NCBI GenBank assembly: GCA_043808325.1
Contig: JAZDEY010000061.1
Coordinates: forward strand, 1-57,227
Direction of reading: 5' to 3'
DNA length: 57,227 nucleotides
Source: JAZDEY01 sp043808325 [NCBI: Candidatus Eiseniibacteriota bacterium]
GTDB taxonomy: Bacteria > Arandabacterota > Arandabacteria > Arandabacterales
Positions 45,801 through 53,479 of this stretch are shown piece by piece. Every line of letters starts with the position of its first letter. The first letter of the stretch is position 1. Below the pieces are notes generated by a model, which did not search any database, was not told where the DNA came from, and saw only the letters and a program-made list of their open reading frames with translations. The translations under genes and the position numbers were made by a program.

Positions 45801-47137
45801 TCAAAGATGGTGTCCACCCGCGGGTCTATGTCGGCGGCACCCTTGGCCTGGCAGGTTATCTCATTCCTCACGATATCCGCACCGACAAAGTCGCCGGTGA
45901 GATAACGTCCCGAACCGGTGGTGCAGACGCCGCAGACCTCGATATAGCCTGCGATCTCACCGCCCACTATCTCAAGTCCCTGGCGCACCGCCTCGATAGG
46001 CCTGCCGGCCGTCATGAGGTACGTGCGCGCAAGGATTCTTCGCTCTTCATCTATTGCGACCACGTTGGTGCTTATCGATCCGACATCGATCCCGAGATAC
46101 GCCCTTATCTTCTTTGACTTGTCGGCAGGGACATACACCGGCTTCTTGCGACGGTGCTTATAGAGCCGCTCTTCCTCGAGAGACAGCCTGGCAAGGCCCT
46201 CTTCCTGACCGGAGTGGTAGCTGACGTAGTCTTCCATCTTCTCCAGCGATAGTGTGCCCTCCCGCTCGGCGCCCTTCGCCAGCGCAGTGAGCCCGGCCCC
46301 GATCGCCCCCATAGAGGCAAAATGCTCGGGAATCACCAACCCGCCCTTCTCAAGCTCGAGCACCTCCTCGAAGGCCCTGACCATGCCCTTGTTGGCTGCG
46401 ACGCCGCCCTGGAACGAGACCGGCTTGAGGAATTGCTTGCCCTTGGCGATGTTGCTCTTGAAATTGCGGGCCATGGCAAAACACAGCCCTGCCACGATAT
46501 CGTAATCGGGTGTCGCTTCCTGCTGGAGATGGATCATATCGGTTTTGGCGAAGACGCTGCACCGGCCCGCGATCCTTGGCGGGTTCTTGGACTTGAGGGC
46601 CATCTGCCCGAATTCCTCGATGCTGACCTCGAGACGGCTCGCCTGCTGATCAAGGAAGGAACCCGTTCCCGCAGCGCAGATGGTATTCATCGCAAAATCC
46701 TTGATCAGGGTGGCCCCAAGCTCCTTGTCGTATTCCACAAGGATCAGCTTGGAGTCTTCGCCGCCGATCTCGATCACCGTCCTCACGTCGGGATGAAGCT
46801 TCTCCATCGCCTTTGCCTGGGAGATGATCTCGTTCACGAAGAAGCCGTCAAGAAGATCCGAGAGAATCTTGCCGCCGGAACCCGTGACCGCCACCGCCTT
46901 GAAGGTCCCGGGCGGATAGCGCTTGAAGAGGTCGTTGAGGACCTCGAGCGATGTCTCCATCGGAAGTCCCTTGGTTCTAGAGTAGCGCTCCTCGAGAAGA
47001 TCGCCTTCCAGGCAAAGCACAACCGAGTTCAAGCTCACGGAGCCAAGGTCAAGCCCGAGCACATATCTCCGGGCTGCATCTTTCACGCGATTGGTGTCTT
47101 GCGGCCCCACGGACATCTTCCGAATTGCCTCCGACAT
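42818..47137 (-). CDS. Tandem BcrAD/BadFG-type dehydratase activase with DUF2229 and HgdB-like regions
   Basis: A 1439-residue protein. Residues 24-300 and about 345-625 are two ASKHA ATPase domains (YVLGLDLGSVSLNS, AYLGIDVGSISTNV). Each carries the two cysteines that in HgdC hold a [4Fe-4S] cluster across the dimer: Cys154/Cys193 (ICAAGTGSFL, AGRCSVF) and the equivalent pair in the second domain (VCAAGTGSFL, GERCTVF), so one polypeptide may form a pseudo-dimer. The DUF2229 region follows (GVPRSLLFHETFPLW), then an HgdB-like part with GKECYPCIVTTGD. CKDCANMCE is a further Cys cluster. Such fusions are ATP-driven low-potential electron donors, for example to double-cubane proteins. GAGGAGG precedes the ATG. 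It lies 17 bases after the GH57 gene. Confidence 0.88.
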   Translation of the reverse strand: MSEAIRKMSVGPQDTNRVKDAARRYVLGLDLGSVSLNSVVLCLEGDLLEERYSRTKGLPMETSLEVLNDLFKRYPPGTFKAVAVTGSGGKILSDLLDGFFVNEIISQAKAMEKLHPDVRTVIEIGGEDSKLILVEYDKELGATLIKDFAMNTICAAGTGSFLDQQASRLEVSIEEFGQMALKSKNPPRIAGRCSVFAKTDMIHLQQEATPDYDIVAGLCFAMARNFKSNIAKGKQFLKPVSFQGGVAANKGMVRAFEEVLELEKGGLVIPEHFASMGAIGAGLTALAKGAEREGTLSLEKMEDYVSYHSGQEEGLARLSLEEERLYKHRRKKPVYVPADKSKKIRAYLGIDVGSISTNVVAIDEERRILARTYLMTAGRPIEAVRQGLEIVGGEIAGYIEVCGVCTTGSGRYLTGDFVGADIVRNEITCQAKGAADIDPRVDTIFEIGGQDSKYVSLENGAVVDFEMNKVCAAGTGSFLEEQAEKLNIKIEEEFGDRALSAPNPVRLGERCTVFMESDLVHHQQKGAERDDLIAGLSYSIVANYLNKVVASKRVGNHIFFQGGVAANDGVVAAFEKVTGKKITVPEHADVTGAIGAAVLALEANKGKKSKFKGFDLSKKKYEITSFECKDCANMCEIRQVLVEGEKPLYYGSRCEKYDVEKKESRAKDIPDLFAEREKFLTTLYVEPGPDVKADPRRVGVPRSLLFHETFPLWHAFLKNLGVEVVLSDKTNKKIIHAGIESVPAETCFPVKVAHGHILNLMGKKIDYIFLPSIINLRKRSPHIEQSFACPYVQTIPYFASAAFDFEKAGIKILKPHVYLARGKAEVVKCLRQVGRELGKSQGQIRKAVDAAFLAQDRYYEALRKRGEEVLAGLGENGRAFVIVSRPYNGCDNGINLELPKKLRDLGALPMPLDYLPIDSVDLAQEWENMYWRYGQKIMSAAEIIRKDKRLFAIYITNFGCGPDSFIMHFFRAKMGGKPYLQIEIDEHSADVGAITRCEAFLDSLEHARVVEIHHDRDVTDDSARLSGVSTRRGRKLYIPNMSPHAYPFAAAFTRAGIEAEVLPESDAKTLEYGRRFTSGKECYPCIVTTGDMVKKVMEPGFDPERSAFFMPSGSGPCRFGQYNKLQRMVLKQLGKEQVPIISPNQGREFYNEIGEVARNFDRIGWRGLLAADLLEKLLHQRRPYEKNKGETDKAFWAGIHRVCDGILNGEDIFEVLRECKEEMLKVPIDRSDERPVIGIVGEVFVRCNRFSNDNIVAQVERLGGEAWMPPFTEWILYTNVTRKRGNLVRKDYKSWLLTVIKDKVQKQDEHKMAKIFEGAIKNLHEPLIEDVIKLSLPYVHDSFEGEAVLSIGKAIDFVRKGASGIINVMPFTCMPGTVVSGVMKKVRQDLDNVPFLTMAYDGLEQTNTLTRLEAFMYQAIQFSLSRGMKAREQVEAGAR

Positions 47138-47154
47138 TAATTGCTACCTCCTCA

Positions 47155-48777
47155 CTATCCCCTTGCTGCCGTCGCAATTGCAGTGTATGCGTCCGCATAT
47201 ATCCGGTAGTCAAGCTCGGGGAAAATGTTGTCTCTTCCCTCCACATCGCTGAGCCAGTTTATGTCGATTGTTCCATGTCTCAGGTCATCGTAGAGCTTCT
47301 TGAACCTGCCGATGTGTTCCTTGGTCCGCCTCGACGCATAAGCAACCGCCGTCCCGGTCTTCATTATGAATGCCCAGTCGCTGCCTTGGGCAAGCAGCAG
47401 CTCCCGTGCCGCCTGCTTCAGCGCCCGCGCCCGCACCGGGTCCCCCATATCGCCGTCGTTGGCCAGCTCCACCATCCTGTCAGCGGCCCAGTGGAGGTGC
47501 CGATAGATCCAGTCGTTCGACCCTTCCAGCCAGACCTCGCTATACCCCTTCCACCCCCAGCTTGAGAGCGAGGGGGTGGCCACCTGGTTCCGCGGATGTC
47601 GGGCGAGGTACCCGGATGGAGTGATCAGACTGAAGAGGTTCTGATCATAAGCGCATTTCCTGATCAGGAAATCAAGCCACTGAGGGCCTTCGAACCACCA
47701 GTGCCCGAAGAGCTCGGCGTCATATGGCGCAACTATTATGGGTTCCCTCCCCAGGAGATCATTGAGGTGCCTTACCTGCTGCTCTCGGTTGAACATGAAG
47801 TTGCCTGCATGAGCCGCGGCCTTCTCGCGAGCGATGTCGGGCTCATAGGGCTCCTTGTGATCCCCGCGGCCCGTTATCCTGTAATACTTGATTCCCGTAT
47901 ACACCCTGGCGCCGCCGCCGTGAAGATATGGTTTAACATAGTCGTACTCAAGATCGAATCCGACATCCCGGTAGAAATCCCGATAATAGAAGTCACCCGG
48001 GTACCCCTCCTGAGCACTCCACACCTGCTTTGAGGATTCCATGTCGCGGCCGAAAGCCGCCACGCCAGTAGGGCAATAGATCGGAGCAAAAACGCCGTAG
48101 CGCGGTCTCGGGCTCGCATGCAGAATGCCATGTGTATCGGTGAAAAAGAACTTGATCCCCGATTCCTTGAGTATCTCGTCGATCCCCGGCTCATACCCGC
48201 ACTCAGGCAGCCAGATTCCGTTGGGCCGCCGGCCGAAGTTCCGCTGATGATATCGGCACGCGATCTCGACCTGAGCTCTTACGGCATTGCGGTTCACGGT
48301 CATCAACGGCAGGAATCCGTGAGTTGCCCCGCAGGTGGTGATCTCGACATGCCCGGCATCGTTCAACCGCCTGAAGACCGATACCAGGTCCCGTGAATAC
48401 TTCTCGGCATAGGTCTTCCGGGTATTCTCGAAGAACCAGTAGTACATCAGGGCAAGCCGGTTCATTCTAGCATCCCACCGCGTGCGGTCGACCTCCTTTG
48501 ATGCGAGCTCCGTCAGTTTCTCCAGTCGGCTCATGTATCGCTCCTGGAGCACCCAGTCGTTAAGGAGCGAAAGGAGCGGCGGGCTTAGCGAAATCGTTAT
48601 GCCGTAGGGGACCGAGTCTTCTTCCAACTTCTCAAGAACCTTTAAGAGAGGCATGTATGTTTCTGTTATTGCTTCAAATAGCCAATCCTCTTCTAGGAAG
48701 TCAGGATATTCCGGATGCCTGACGAAGGGCAGGTGGGCATGAAGCACAAGACAAAGATAGCCTTTAGACTTCTTCAT
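47155..48777 (-). CDS. GH57 1,4-alpha-glucan branching enzyme (DUF1957)
   Basis: A 540-residue GH57 enzyme that makes alpha-1,6 branches in glycogen-like glucan. The N-terminal LVLHAHLPFVRHPE, the nucleophile Glu192 in GIWLPECGYEPG and the acid Asp353 in APYDAELFGHWWFEGP match the Thermus and Thermococcus branching enzymes (Glu183 and Asp354 in the latter). The C-terminal DUF1957 helical domain (WIYRHLHWAADRMVELA) is present and there is no signal peptide, so it is cytoplasmic. It lies between the DUF4912 gene (26 bases upstream) and the activase gene (17 bases downstream). Confidence 0.92.
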   Translation of the reverse strand: MKKSKGYLCLVLHAHLPFVRHPEYPDFLEEDWLFEAITETYMPLLKVLEKLEEDSVPYGITISLSPPLLSLLNDWVLQERYMSRLEKLTELASKEVDRTRWDARMNRLALMYYWFFENTRKTYAEKYSRDLVSVFRRLNDAGHVEITTCGATHGFLPLMTVNRNAVRAQVEIACRYHQRNFGRRPNGIWLPECGYEPGIDEILKESGIKFFFTDTHGILHASPRPRYGVFAPIYCPTGVAAFGRDMESSKQVWSAQEGYPGDFYYRDFYRDVGFDLEYDYVKPYLHGGGARVYTGIKYYRITGRGDHKEPYEPDIAREKAAAHAGNFMFNREQQVRHLNDLLGREPIIVAPYDAELFGHWWFEGPQWLDFLIRKCAYDQNLFSLITPSGYLARHPRNQVATPSLSSWGWKGYSEVWLEGSNDWIYRHLHWAADRMVELANDGDMGDPVRARALKQAARELLLAQGSDWAFIMKTGTAVAYASRRTKEHIGRFKKLYDDLRHGTIDINWLSDVEGRDNIFPELDYRIYADAYTAIATAARG

Positions 48778-48803
48778 CGCTGATCTCGTTTCTCTGGATA
48801 GGT

Positions 48804-49928
48804 CTACTCTTCAGTCTTCTTGGTCACTATCGAGGTAATGGTTCGTGTCTCTTCTCCGTCTTTCGATACCGCAACCGCCGGAATCACTTGCTCCCCGTCC
48901 GGCAGCGCGAACCTGACACTGAAGGTGCCATCCGGTGTCAACTTGACCGGCCGTCCCTGCAGCGTTACCGTTGCGTCCGGCTCGGTCGCTCCGTAGACAA
49001 TAAGCTCCGTCCCCACCCTAAACCAGAAACCACGGACTCGTGGTTTGCCGATCGGGCTCGAAACAGCAAGACTCCCGACGGCTCCCGAACCCATCTCACC
49101 ACCAAGAGCTTTCTCCATCATCTCTTTAAGCTCCAGCGAACTGGCGCCGATCGCGAACCCGCCTGAGAGCGCATAGACCTTGTCAAACTCACTATCGGGA
49201 ATCATCCACCTCTCGTCGACCACATCGGACGGAGCGTCCCGCGGAGTGGTGGCGGCGTTTGACCGTGCAAGCAACACGAACCTGCCCGACCGCGAAAGCA
49301 GCCCGATATCGACACAGTAGGTCCTGTTGGGAACATGCGTATTGATGTACCAGTTGGTGGCCCCGCCTTCCAGGACTATGTCAAAGTGGGAATTGGAATT
49401 GTCGCCGTCAAAATCGACCCCCGTCACGTCGTGGACCCGCAGGATCGACCTGGCATCGTACCATTCATCCTTCAAGACTCCCTTGGCTCTCAACAGAGTC
49501 TCCCTGGAGATATCCCAATAGACATGCACCCAGTAGGGATCTCTTATCAGAAGCACGATTCGGTCGTCACCGTAGGATGCCGGAATGTCGGGAGCAAGCG
49601 AGGTCGTCTCAACCCGCTTGGGAGGCTTGGCCGCATCGGGCTCCAGCTTGGCCTCATACTTGGCGCGCTGGATCACGGCCTGCTGCTCGCGCCAGCTTCT
49701 TCTGACAAGAATCTTCTCTCTTACAGGCGCGGCCCGCTTCTTAGCCTGCCTGGTGACCCCGGGCTTCGCCGGCTTTGCAACGCTCGCCGTCCTCCTCTTG
49801 GGGCCGGCCCCAAGGATCGCCTTTACCAGGTCGCCCTTCTTCATGGCGGTGCGGCCCGGTATACGCCGACCGGCGGCGATTTCAAGCAGGCCTTTCTTTG
49901 TCTTCGCAAGAAGATCCTTCTTCTTCAT
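48804..49928 (-). CDS. DUF4912 protein with Rho-N/SAP-like N-terminus
   Basis: A 374-residue protein. The N-terminal 45 residues (LLAKTKKGLLEIAAGRRI, AMKKGDLVKAIL) form a SAP/Rho-N-type helical domain that usually binds nucleic acid. After a basic linker comes DUF4912 (IVLLIRDPYWVHVYWDIS, ILRVHDVTGVDFDG, NRTYCVDIGLLSRSGRFVLLARSN). The C-terminus is Ig-like (TVTLQGRPVKLTPDGTFSVRF). DUF4912 genes are often next to GH57 branching enzymes, as here, but the function is unknown. Combined nucleic-acid-binding and glucan-linked features parallel the ParA-CBM48 fusion. It is first in its transcript, behind a good promoter. Confidence 0.85.
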   Translation of the reverse strand: MKKKDLLAKTKKGLLEIAAGRRIPGRTAMKKGDLVKAILGAGPKRRTASVAKPAKPGVTRQAKKRAAPVREKILVRRSWREQQAVIQRAKYEAKLEPDAAKPPKRVETTSLAPDIPASYGDDRIVLLIRDPYWVHVYWDISRETLLRAKGVLKDEWYDARSILRVHDVTGVDFDGDNSNSHFDIVLEGGATNWYINTHVPNRTYCVDIGLLSRSGRFVLLARSNAATTPRDAPSDVVDERWMIPDSEFDKVYALSGGFAIGASSLELKEMMEKALGGEMGSGAVGSLAVSSPIGKPRVRGFWFRVGTELIVYGATEPDATVTLQGRPVKLTPDGTFSVRFALPDGEQVIPAVAVSKDGEETRTITSIVTKKTEE

Positions 49929-50000
49929 GACAATCCTCCCCTTGGGGAGACGCCCCAGGGTAACGCCTCATAAGCCTGGCTAATCCCGAATGTTTAGCCT

Positions 50001-50029
50001 ATAGTAATACCCGTTGTTAAACCTTGCAA
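50001..50029 (-). promoter_or_regulatory. Promoter of the DUF4912-GH57-activase operon
   Basis: Minus strand TTGCAA (50024-50029), 17 bases, TACTAT (50001-50006). The leader to the ATG at 49928 is about 65 bases and includes a CCCTGGGGCGTCTCCCCAAGGGG hairpin region near 49932-49954. Confidence 0.5.
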
Positions 50030-50089
50030 CTAAAATATTGGACTCGCTTTCTTGAAGAGGGATTCGTTAAGTCGCGGAGGAATTGCCAC

Positions 50090-50530
50090 ATGAGAGTGTT
50101 TATATGCGGAATCATACAGGGCTCGATTTCTCACCTCGCAGTTCATGAACAATCCTACCGCATGCGCCTCAGAAAGATGATAGAGATCTACATGCCGGAC
50201 TGCGAGGTATACTGCCCGGTCAGCATTCATCCGGAGTCGCTGGGTTATGACGAGGCAAAGGCGCTCGAAGTTTTTGAAGAATCCGTGGAAGCGGCAAGGC
50301 AGAGCCGGCTGCTGGTCGCCTATCTTCCCGAGGCCAGCATGGGAAGCGCCATCGAGATGTGGGAAGCCAAGAAGGCCGGAGTCAAGGTGGTGACGATCAC
50401 AGCCCTGGAGCACAACTGGGTGGTGAGGCTCTTCTCCGATATTGTGGTGAAGACCTTGGACGAATTCGAGGAGCTGCTCAAAGGCTCCGCAATCAGGCGG
50501 CTGATAAAGCAGCCGGGTCCTGGGGCCTGA
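50090..50530 (+). CDS. Nucleoside 2-deoxyribosyltransferase-like protein
   Basis: A 146-residue Rossmann-like protein. ATG at 50090 is preferred to one at 50024, since GGAGGAA lies nine bases upstream. MRVFICGIIQGS at the start and VAYLPEASMGSAIEMWEAKKAG in the second half resemble the nucleoside deoxyribosyltransferase/DUF4062-like fold, in which a GxxxE segment (here MGSAIE, Glu89) supplies the catalytic acid. The substrate is unknown; a base-exchange or NAD-type glycosidase activity is possible. It is the only plus-strand gene between 2 and 54.8 kb and stands between two minus-strand units. Confidence 0.65.
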   Translation: MRVFICGIIQGSISHLAVHEQSYRMRLRKMIEIYMPDCEVYCPVSIHPESLGYDEAKALEVFEESVEAARQSRLLVAYLPEASMGSAIEMWEAKKAGVKVVTITALEHNWVVRLFSDIVVKTLDEFEELLKGSAIRRLIKQPGPGA

Positions 50531-50548
50531 AGCAGCGGCCCGGCAAGC

Positions 50549-51313
50549 CTAGTAGGCAGCCGCCTTGACCCCGATGCTTTCGAGGCGTCGGACGACCGCT
50601 TCCAAGCGCGGGATCGGCACGCCGACCAAAGTCTCCATAGCGGGAGCATTCTCGAGGCTGTAGACCTGCGCGAACGTGGGCTTGATCCGCTCCACCTGGG
50701 CGAGCCAGGTATCGATATCCCTATCGCTGCAATTGGCGACGCCTCCCTCGACAAAGATCGATTGGAGTGTGACATCGCCGAGGAGGCCAAGGCCGGTGAC
50801 GATCTTATCAAGTGACACGCCGCGGGCCGGGCGATTGATCCGATCGAGGACCGGGGCGGTGCCCGCGTCCAGCTTCATGATGCGAACATCAAGCCGTTGG
50901 AGCGCCTGCCTCACACTCTCGTCGGATACACCGGTAGAGTTTGACAGGATCGCAACCCGTGCAGGGCTACGCAGCCGCTTGCGGACCGCAAGCACGGCAT
51001 CGACCATCGCGGCAAAATCGGGGTGGAGAGTCGCCTCCCCGTTTCCCGAGAACGTTATGTACTGAGGCGGCTCTATGCCTCTCAGGGTCTTCTCGAGTTC
51101 GCGTTCGACATCTTCAACCGTAGGCATGTCCTTGAGGTGCTCGGACAGGTCGCCCTTGAGGTACTTGGTCCAACCGTAGTGACAGTAGACACAATTGAAG
51201 GAGCACACCTTGTAGCCGGTGGGCATGACGTTTATCCCAAGCGAACGGCCCAGTCGCCGCGAGTTGACCGGCCCGTAGATTAAGCCTTTCTGTAGCGCGA
51301 GTGGTTCTTCCAT
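50549..51313 (-). CDS. Radical SAM protein
   Basis: A 254-residue radical S-adenosylmethionine enzyme. The cluster-binding CxxxCxxC is Cys37, Cys41 and Cys44 in VCSFNCVYC, preceded by GINVMPTGYKV; FSGNGEATLHPDF is the usual GGE-type SAM-binding segment. The protein lacks extra cysteine-rich domains, so it is of the simple wyosine-like/NrdG-unrelated group commonly annotated only as radical SAM. It ends 19 bases from the convergent deoxyribosyltransferase-like gene, and starts 7 bases after the end of the membrane cluster, with which it may be cotranscribed. Confidence 0.88.
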   Translation of the reverse strand: MEEPLALQKGLIYGPVNSRRLGRSLGINVMPTGYKVCSFNCVYCHYGWTKYLKGDLSEHLKDMPTVEDVERELEKTLRGIEPPQYITFSGNGEATLHPDFAAMVDAVLAVRKRLRSPARVAILSNSTGVSDESVRQALQRLDVRIMKLDAGTAPVLDRINRPARGVSLDKIVTGLGLLGDVTLQSIFVEGGVANCSDRDIDTWLAQVERIKPTFAQVYSLENAPAMETLVGVPIPRLEAVVRRLESIGVKAAAY

Positions 51314-51320
51314 TACGGTT

Positions 51321-51953
51321 TCATCCCGAGATCATCGGCCTAATCCAGGAATTCACCAGGAACGAGAATCTCCCCATCAGCAGCGATACTCGCGCCATCA
51401 CGGTGTATCCGAAACTAGCGCCGAAGGAGACCATCAGAAACCATATCCCGACCCTGGACACTCGCCCAAGAGCCCCTTTGTGCTCCGCCGAGAAATAGAA
51501 GTAGATCAACACCGAGACAACCCCGATGATCATGATCAGATTCTCGACGGCACCGAACCCACCCCGAGTCACCGAGAGCACGGTGTCTCTGGATTGAGGC
51601 AGCACCTCGCCGTGCAGTTTCTGCACCAGGTACACCCCGGAATAGTAGCCGACATAGACCGCAAGTGCGATCCGAGCCATCCACGATACCCGTGGTATGT
51701 AACGGAAGTAGAGCAACAGTCCCAGAAGGGCCGGGATGATCAAGAGGTAGTTGAAGTTCTGGGTGAACTGGTGAAACACCGGATTCAGGAGGTTTGGCCG
51801 GAGCGTGTTCTGCATGGTTAGCCCTATGTAGTACCCCAATGACAGTCCGGCAAAGAGGCTCTCGGCAAACCTGAAAAAGCGATTGTCCTTATATAGGAAA
51901 CTAAGGATGCACAGTGTCAGGAATGCGTTTATCCAGACGCCTATCGGGACCAT
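51321..51953 (-). CDS. Membrane protein of the DUF6754-associated operon (7 spans)
   Basis: About 210 residues with roughly six or seven hydrophobic helices, no recognised family. ATG at 51953 shares its last base with the TGA of the gene before (TGATG arrangement) and has AGGAGG upstream; a GTG three bases earlier is less likely. The first helix is IGVWINAFLTLCILSFLY and a conserved-looking FFRFAESLFAGLSLGYYIG follows. It is the fourth gene of a tightly spaced operon, so it probably forms a complex with the other three products. Confidence 0.7.
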   Translation of the reverse strand: MVPIGVWINAFLTLCILSFLYKDNRFFRFAESLFAGLSLGYYIGLTMQNTLRPNLLNPVFHQFTQNFNYLLIIPALLGLLLYFRYIPRVSWMARIALAVYVGYYSGVYLVQKLHGEVLPQSRDTVLSVTRGGFGAVENLIMIIGVVSVLIYFYFSAEHKGALGRVSRVGIWFLMVSFGASFGYTVMARVSLLMGRFSFLVNSWIRPMISG

Positions 51954-52822
51954 CACTTGCCTCCTTCTTTCCGCGTCATGAAGTATATTGCGTTGCCGAA
52001 TACTATGAATGCTATGATGATCACATGGACGATCGACTGGACGTCCATGCCCGTGGTCGCCGAAATCTTCTTTTCCTGAGGCTGCTCGTAGGTCTGCCTG
52101 ATGGCAGGGTACTCGTCCCCCACAAGCTTCTCATATTCGGATGCGCCCTTAAGGCCGCCCAGGAGGCTCATCATCTGCCCTGCGCGCAAATAGGCGTAAT
52201 ACTTCGGCGCGGAAACAGCCGTACATCCCACGGACACGTCCACTCCGAATTGGGCGTTCACGAGGTTGGCCCAGTATTCGCCTATGATTCCCGTAGCCAG
52301 ACTCACCACCAAGGCAACATCGCGGTAGTTCCGGGCCCGGTCCATGATCGGCATCCCCTGGGTCGATTTGCCGTCGGCGTCGGTGGGAAAAACGTCCGGG
52401 ATGCTCACCGCCATCCGTTTCATCACCGCCTGGGCTCCCTCCTTGTAGCCTAGATTGATGTAGTCCACCCCATACCGAAGGTCGAACTCGCCGACTATCT
52501 TGCTCAGTTCCTTCTTGGCTTCTTCGTTTCCTCCGAGTGGAAAGAGCGCCATCACAACGACCTTGATCTTCCTGGTAAAGAGATGTCGCAGGATCGCCTC
52601 GGCCATCGGATTGAGCTCGGGCTCGGAAGACGGTCCGTAGTCGAACGAGACAATCACGACGTCCTCGGGGCCCATTTTCTCGATCGCATCGAAGAGAGCC
52701 GCAACCGGCTTGGTCGGCATCACCGGCAATCCTATCGGCGTGATGATCGGAATCAGGGCGCCTATGGATACCAGCAGATAGATTATCCGGCGGTCTATGT
52801 AAAGCATGCTCTTGAGATTCAT
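51953..52822 (-). CDS. Anchored protein of the DUF6754-associated operon (soluble domain between two spans)
   Basis: A 289-residue protein with a membrane segment near each end (about 13-32 and 262-280) and a soluble domain of some 220 residues between. That domain has Rossmann-like features (EDVVIVSFDYGPSSEPELNP, KIKVVVMALFPLGG, DYINLGYKEGAQAVM). Its topology suggests that the soluble part faces the periplasm or the cytoplasm as a lid; I cannot tell which. No family recognised. It follows the seven-span protein gene at 52832 by nine bases. Confidence 0.7.
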   Translation of the reverse strand: MNLKSMLYIDRRIIYLLVSIGALIPIITPIGLPVMPTKPVAALFDAIEKMGPEDVVIVSFDYGPSSEPELNPMAEAILRHLFTRKIKVVVMALFPLGGNEEAKKELSKIVGEFDLRYGVDYINLGYKEGAQAVMKRMAVSIPDVFPTDADGKSTQGMPIMDRARNYRDVALVVSLATGIIGEYWANLVNAQFGVDVSVGCTAVSAPKYYAYLRAGQMMSLLGGLKGASEYEKLVGDEYPAIRQTYEQPQEKKISATTGMDVQSIVHVIIIAFIVFGNAIYFMTRKEGGK

Positions 52823-52831
52823 GTGAGCCTC

Positions 52832-53467
52832 CTAGTCCTTGCCACTTCCGAGATAGGTTCGCTCTATCCCGAGGATTATCCTGATTGACATGGAGGCAGC
52901 TCCCAGGGCCGCTCCGATAATGATGCCTCTCTGAGCAGCGGTGTTCGGTATGGTCATCAGCCATTCGCTCAGAGGCGTCATGCTTCCGTGGGTCAACATG
53001 TCGCCGAAGGGGATTCTCCCAAACATCACCACAATCGCCGCAACCAGAAGGATGGCCGCATCGACGTTGCGGGCTCTGAAGGCTCTGTACGCCGCCGAGG
53101 CTACGTAAAACGCGAGAAGCGAGAACATCGTCGACTGCAACGGCGAGACGATATTCTGGAACAGGTACTGGAACTGGGCGATCGAATCCTGTCTGTATGC
53201 TCCGGCTATGCCGATCGCTCCCATCACAACCAGGCCGGCCAGAATCACGAGCGAATAGGGCCAGCCTTTCTTGCGCTGGCTTATCTTCGAGAAGTTCATC
53301 ATGAAGACGTTGACCGCCCCCAGCGGCAGCGCAAACGCGGCTACGATAATCAGCCAGGTGTCCAGGCGATCGTTCAGGTCGGAAACGATCCGATGAGGCA
53401 CGAAGAAGGCAAAGATCGGGTACATGCCGACGATGAAGGTCAGTACAAGCGGCACCGTGCGTTTCAT
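52832..53467 (-). CDS. Membrane protein of the DUF6754-associated operon (6-7 spans)
   Basis: A 211-residue polytopic membrane protein starting MKRTVPLVLTFIVGMYPIF, with helices near 5-24, 38-58, 73-92, 105-125, 135-150 and 180-196. A charged loop SKISQRKKGWP should be cytoplasmic. No family recognised. It lies 12 bases after the DUF6754-like gene. Confidence 0.7.
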   Translation of the reverse strand: MKRTVPLVLTFIVGMYPIFAFFVPHRIVSDLNDRLDTWLIIVAAFALPLGAVNVFMMNFSKISQRKKGWPYSLVILAGLVVMGAIGIAGAYRQDSIAQFQYLFQNIVSPLQSTMFSLLAFYVASAAYRAFRARNVDAAILLVAAIVVMFGRIPFGDMLTHGSMTPLSEWLMTIPNTAAQRGIIIGAALGAASMSIRIILGIERTYLGSGKD

Positions 53468-53479
53468 CAGGCCCTCCTT

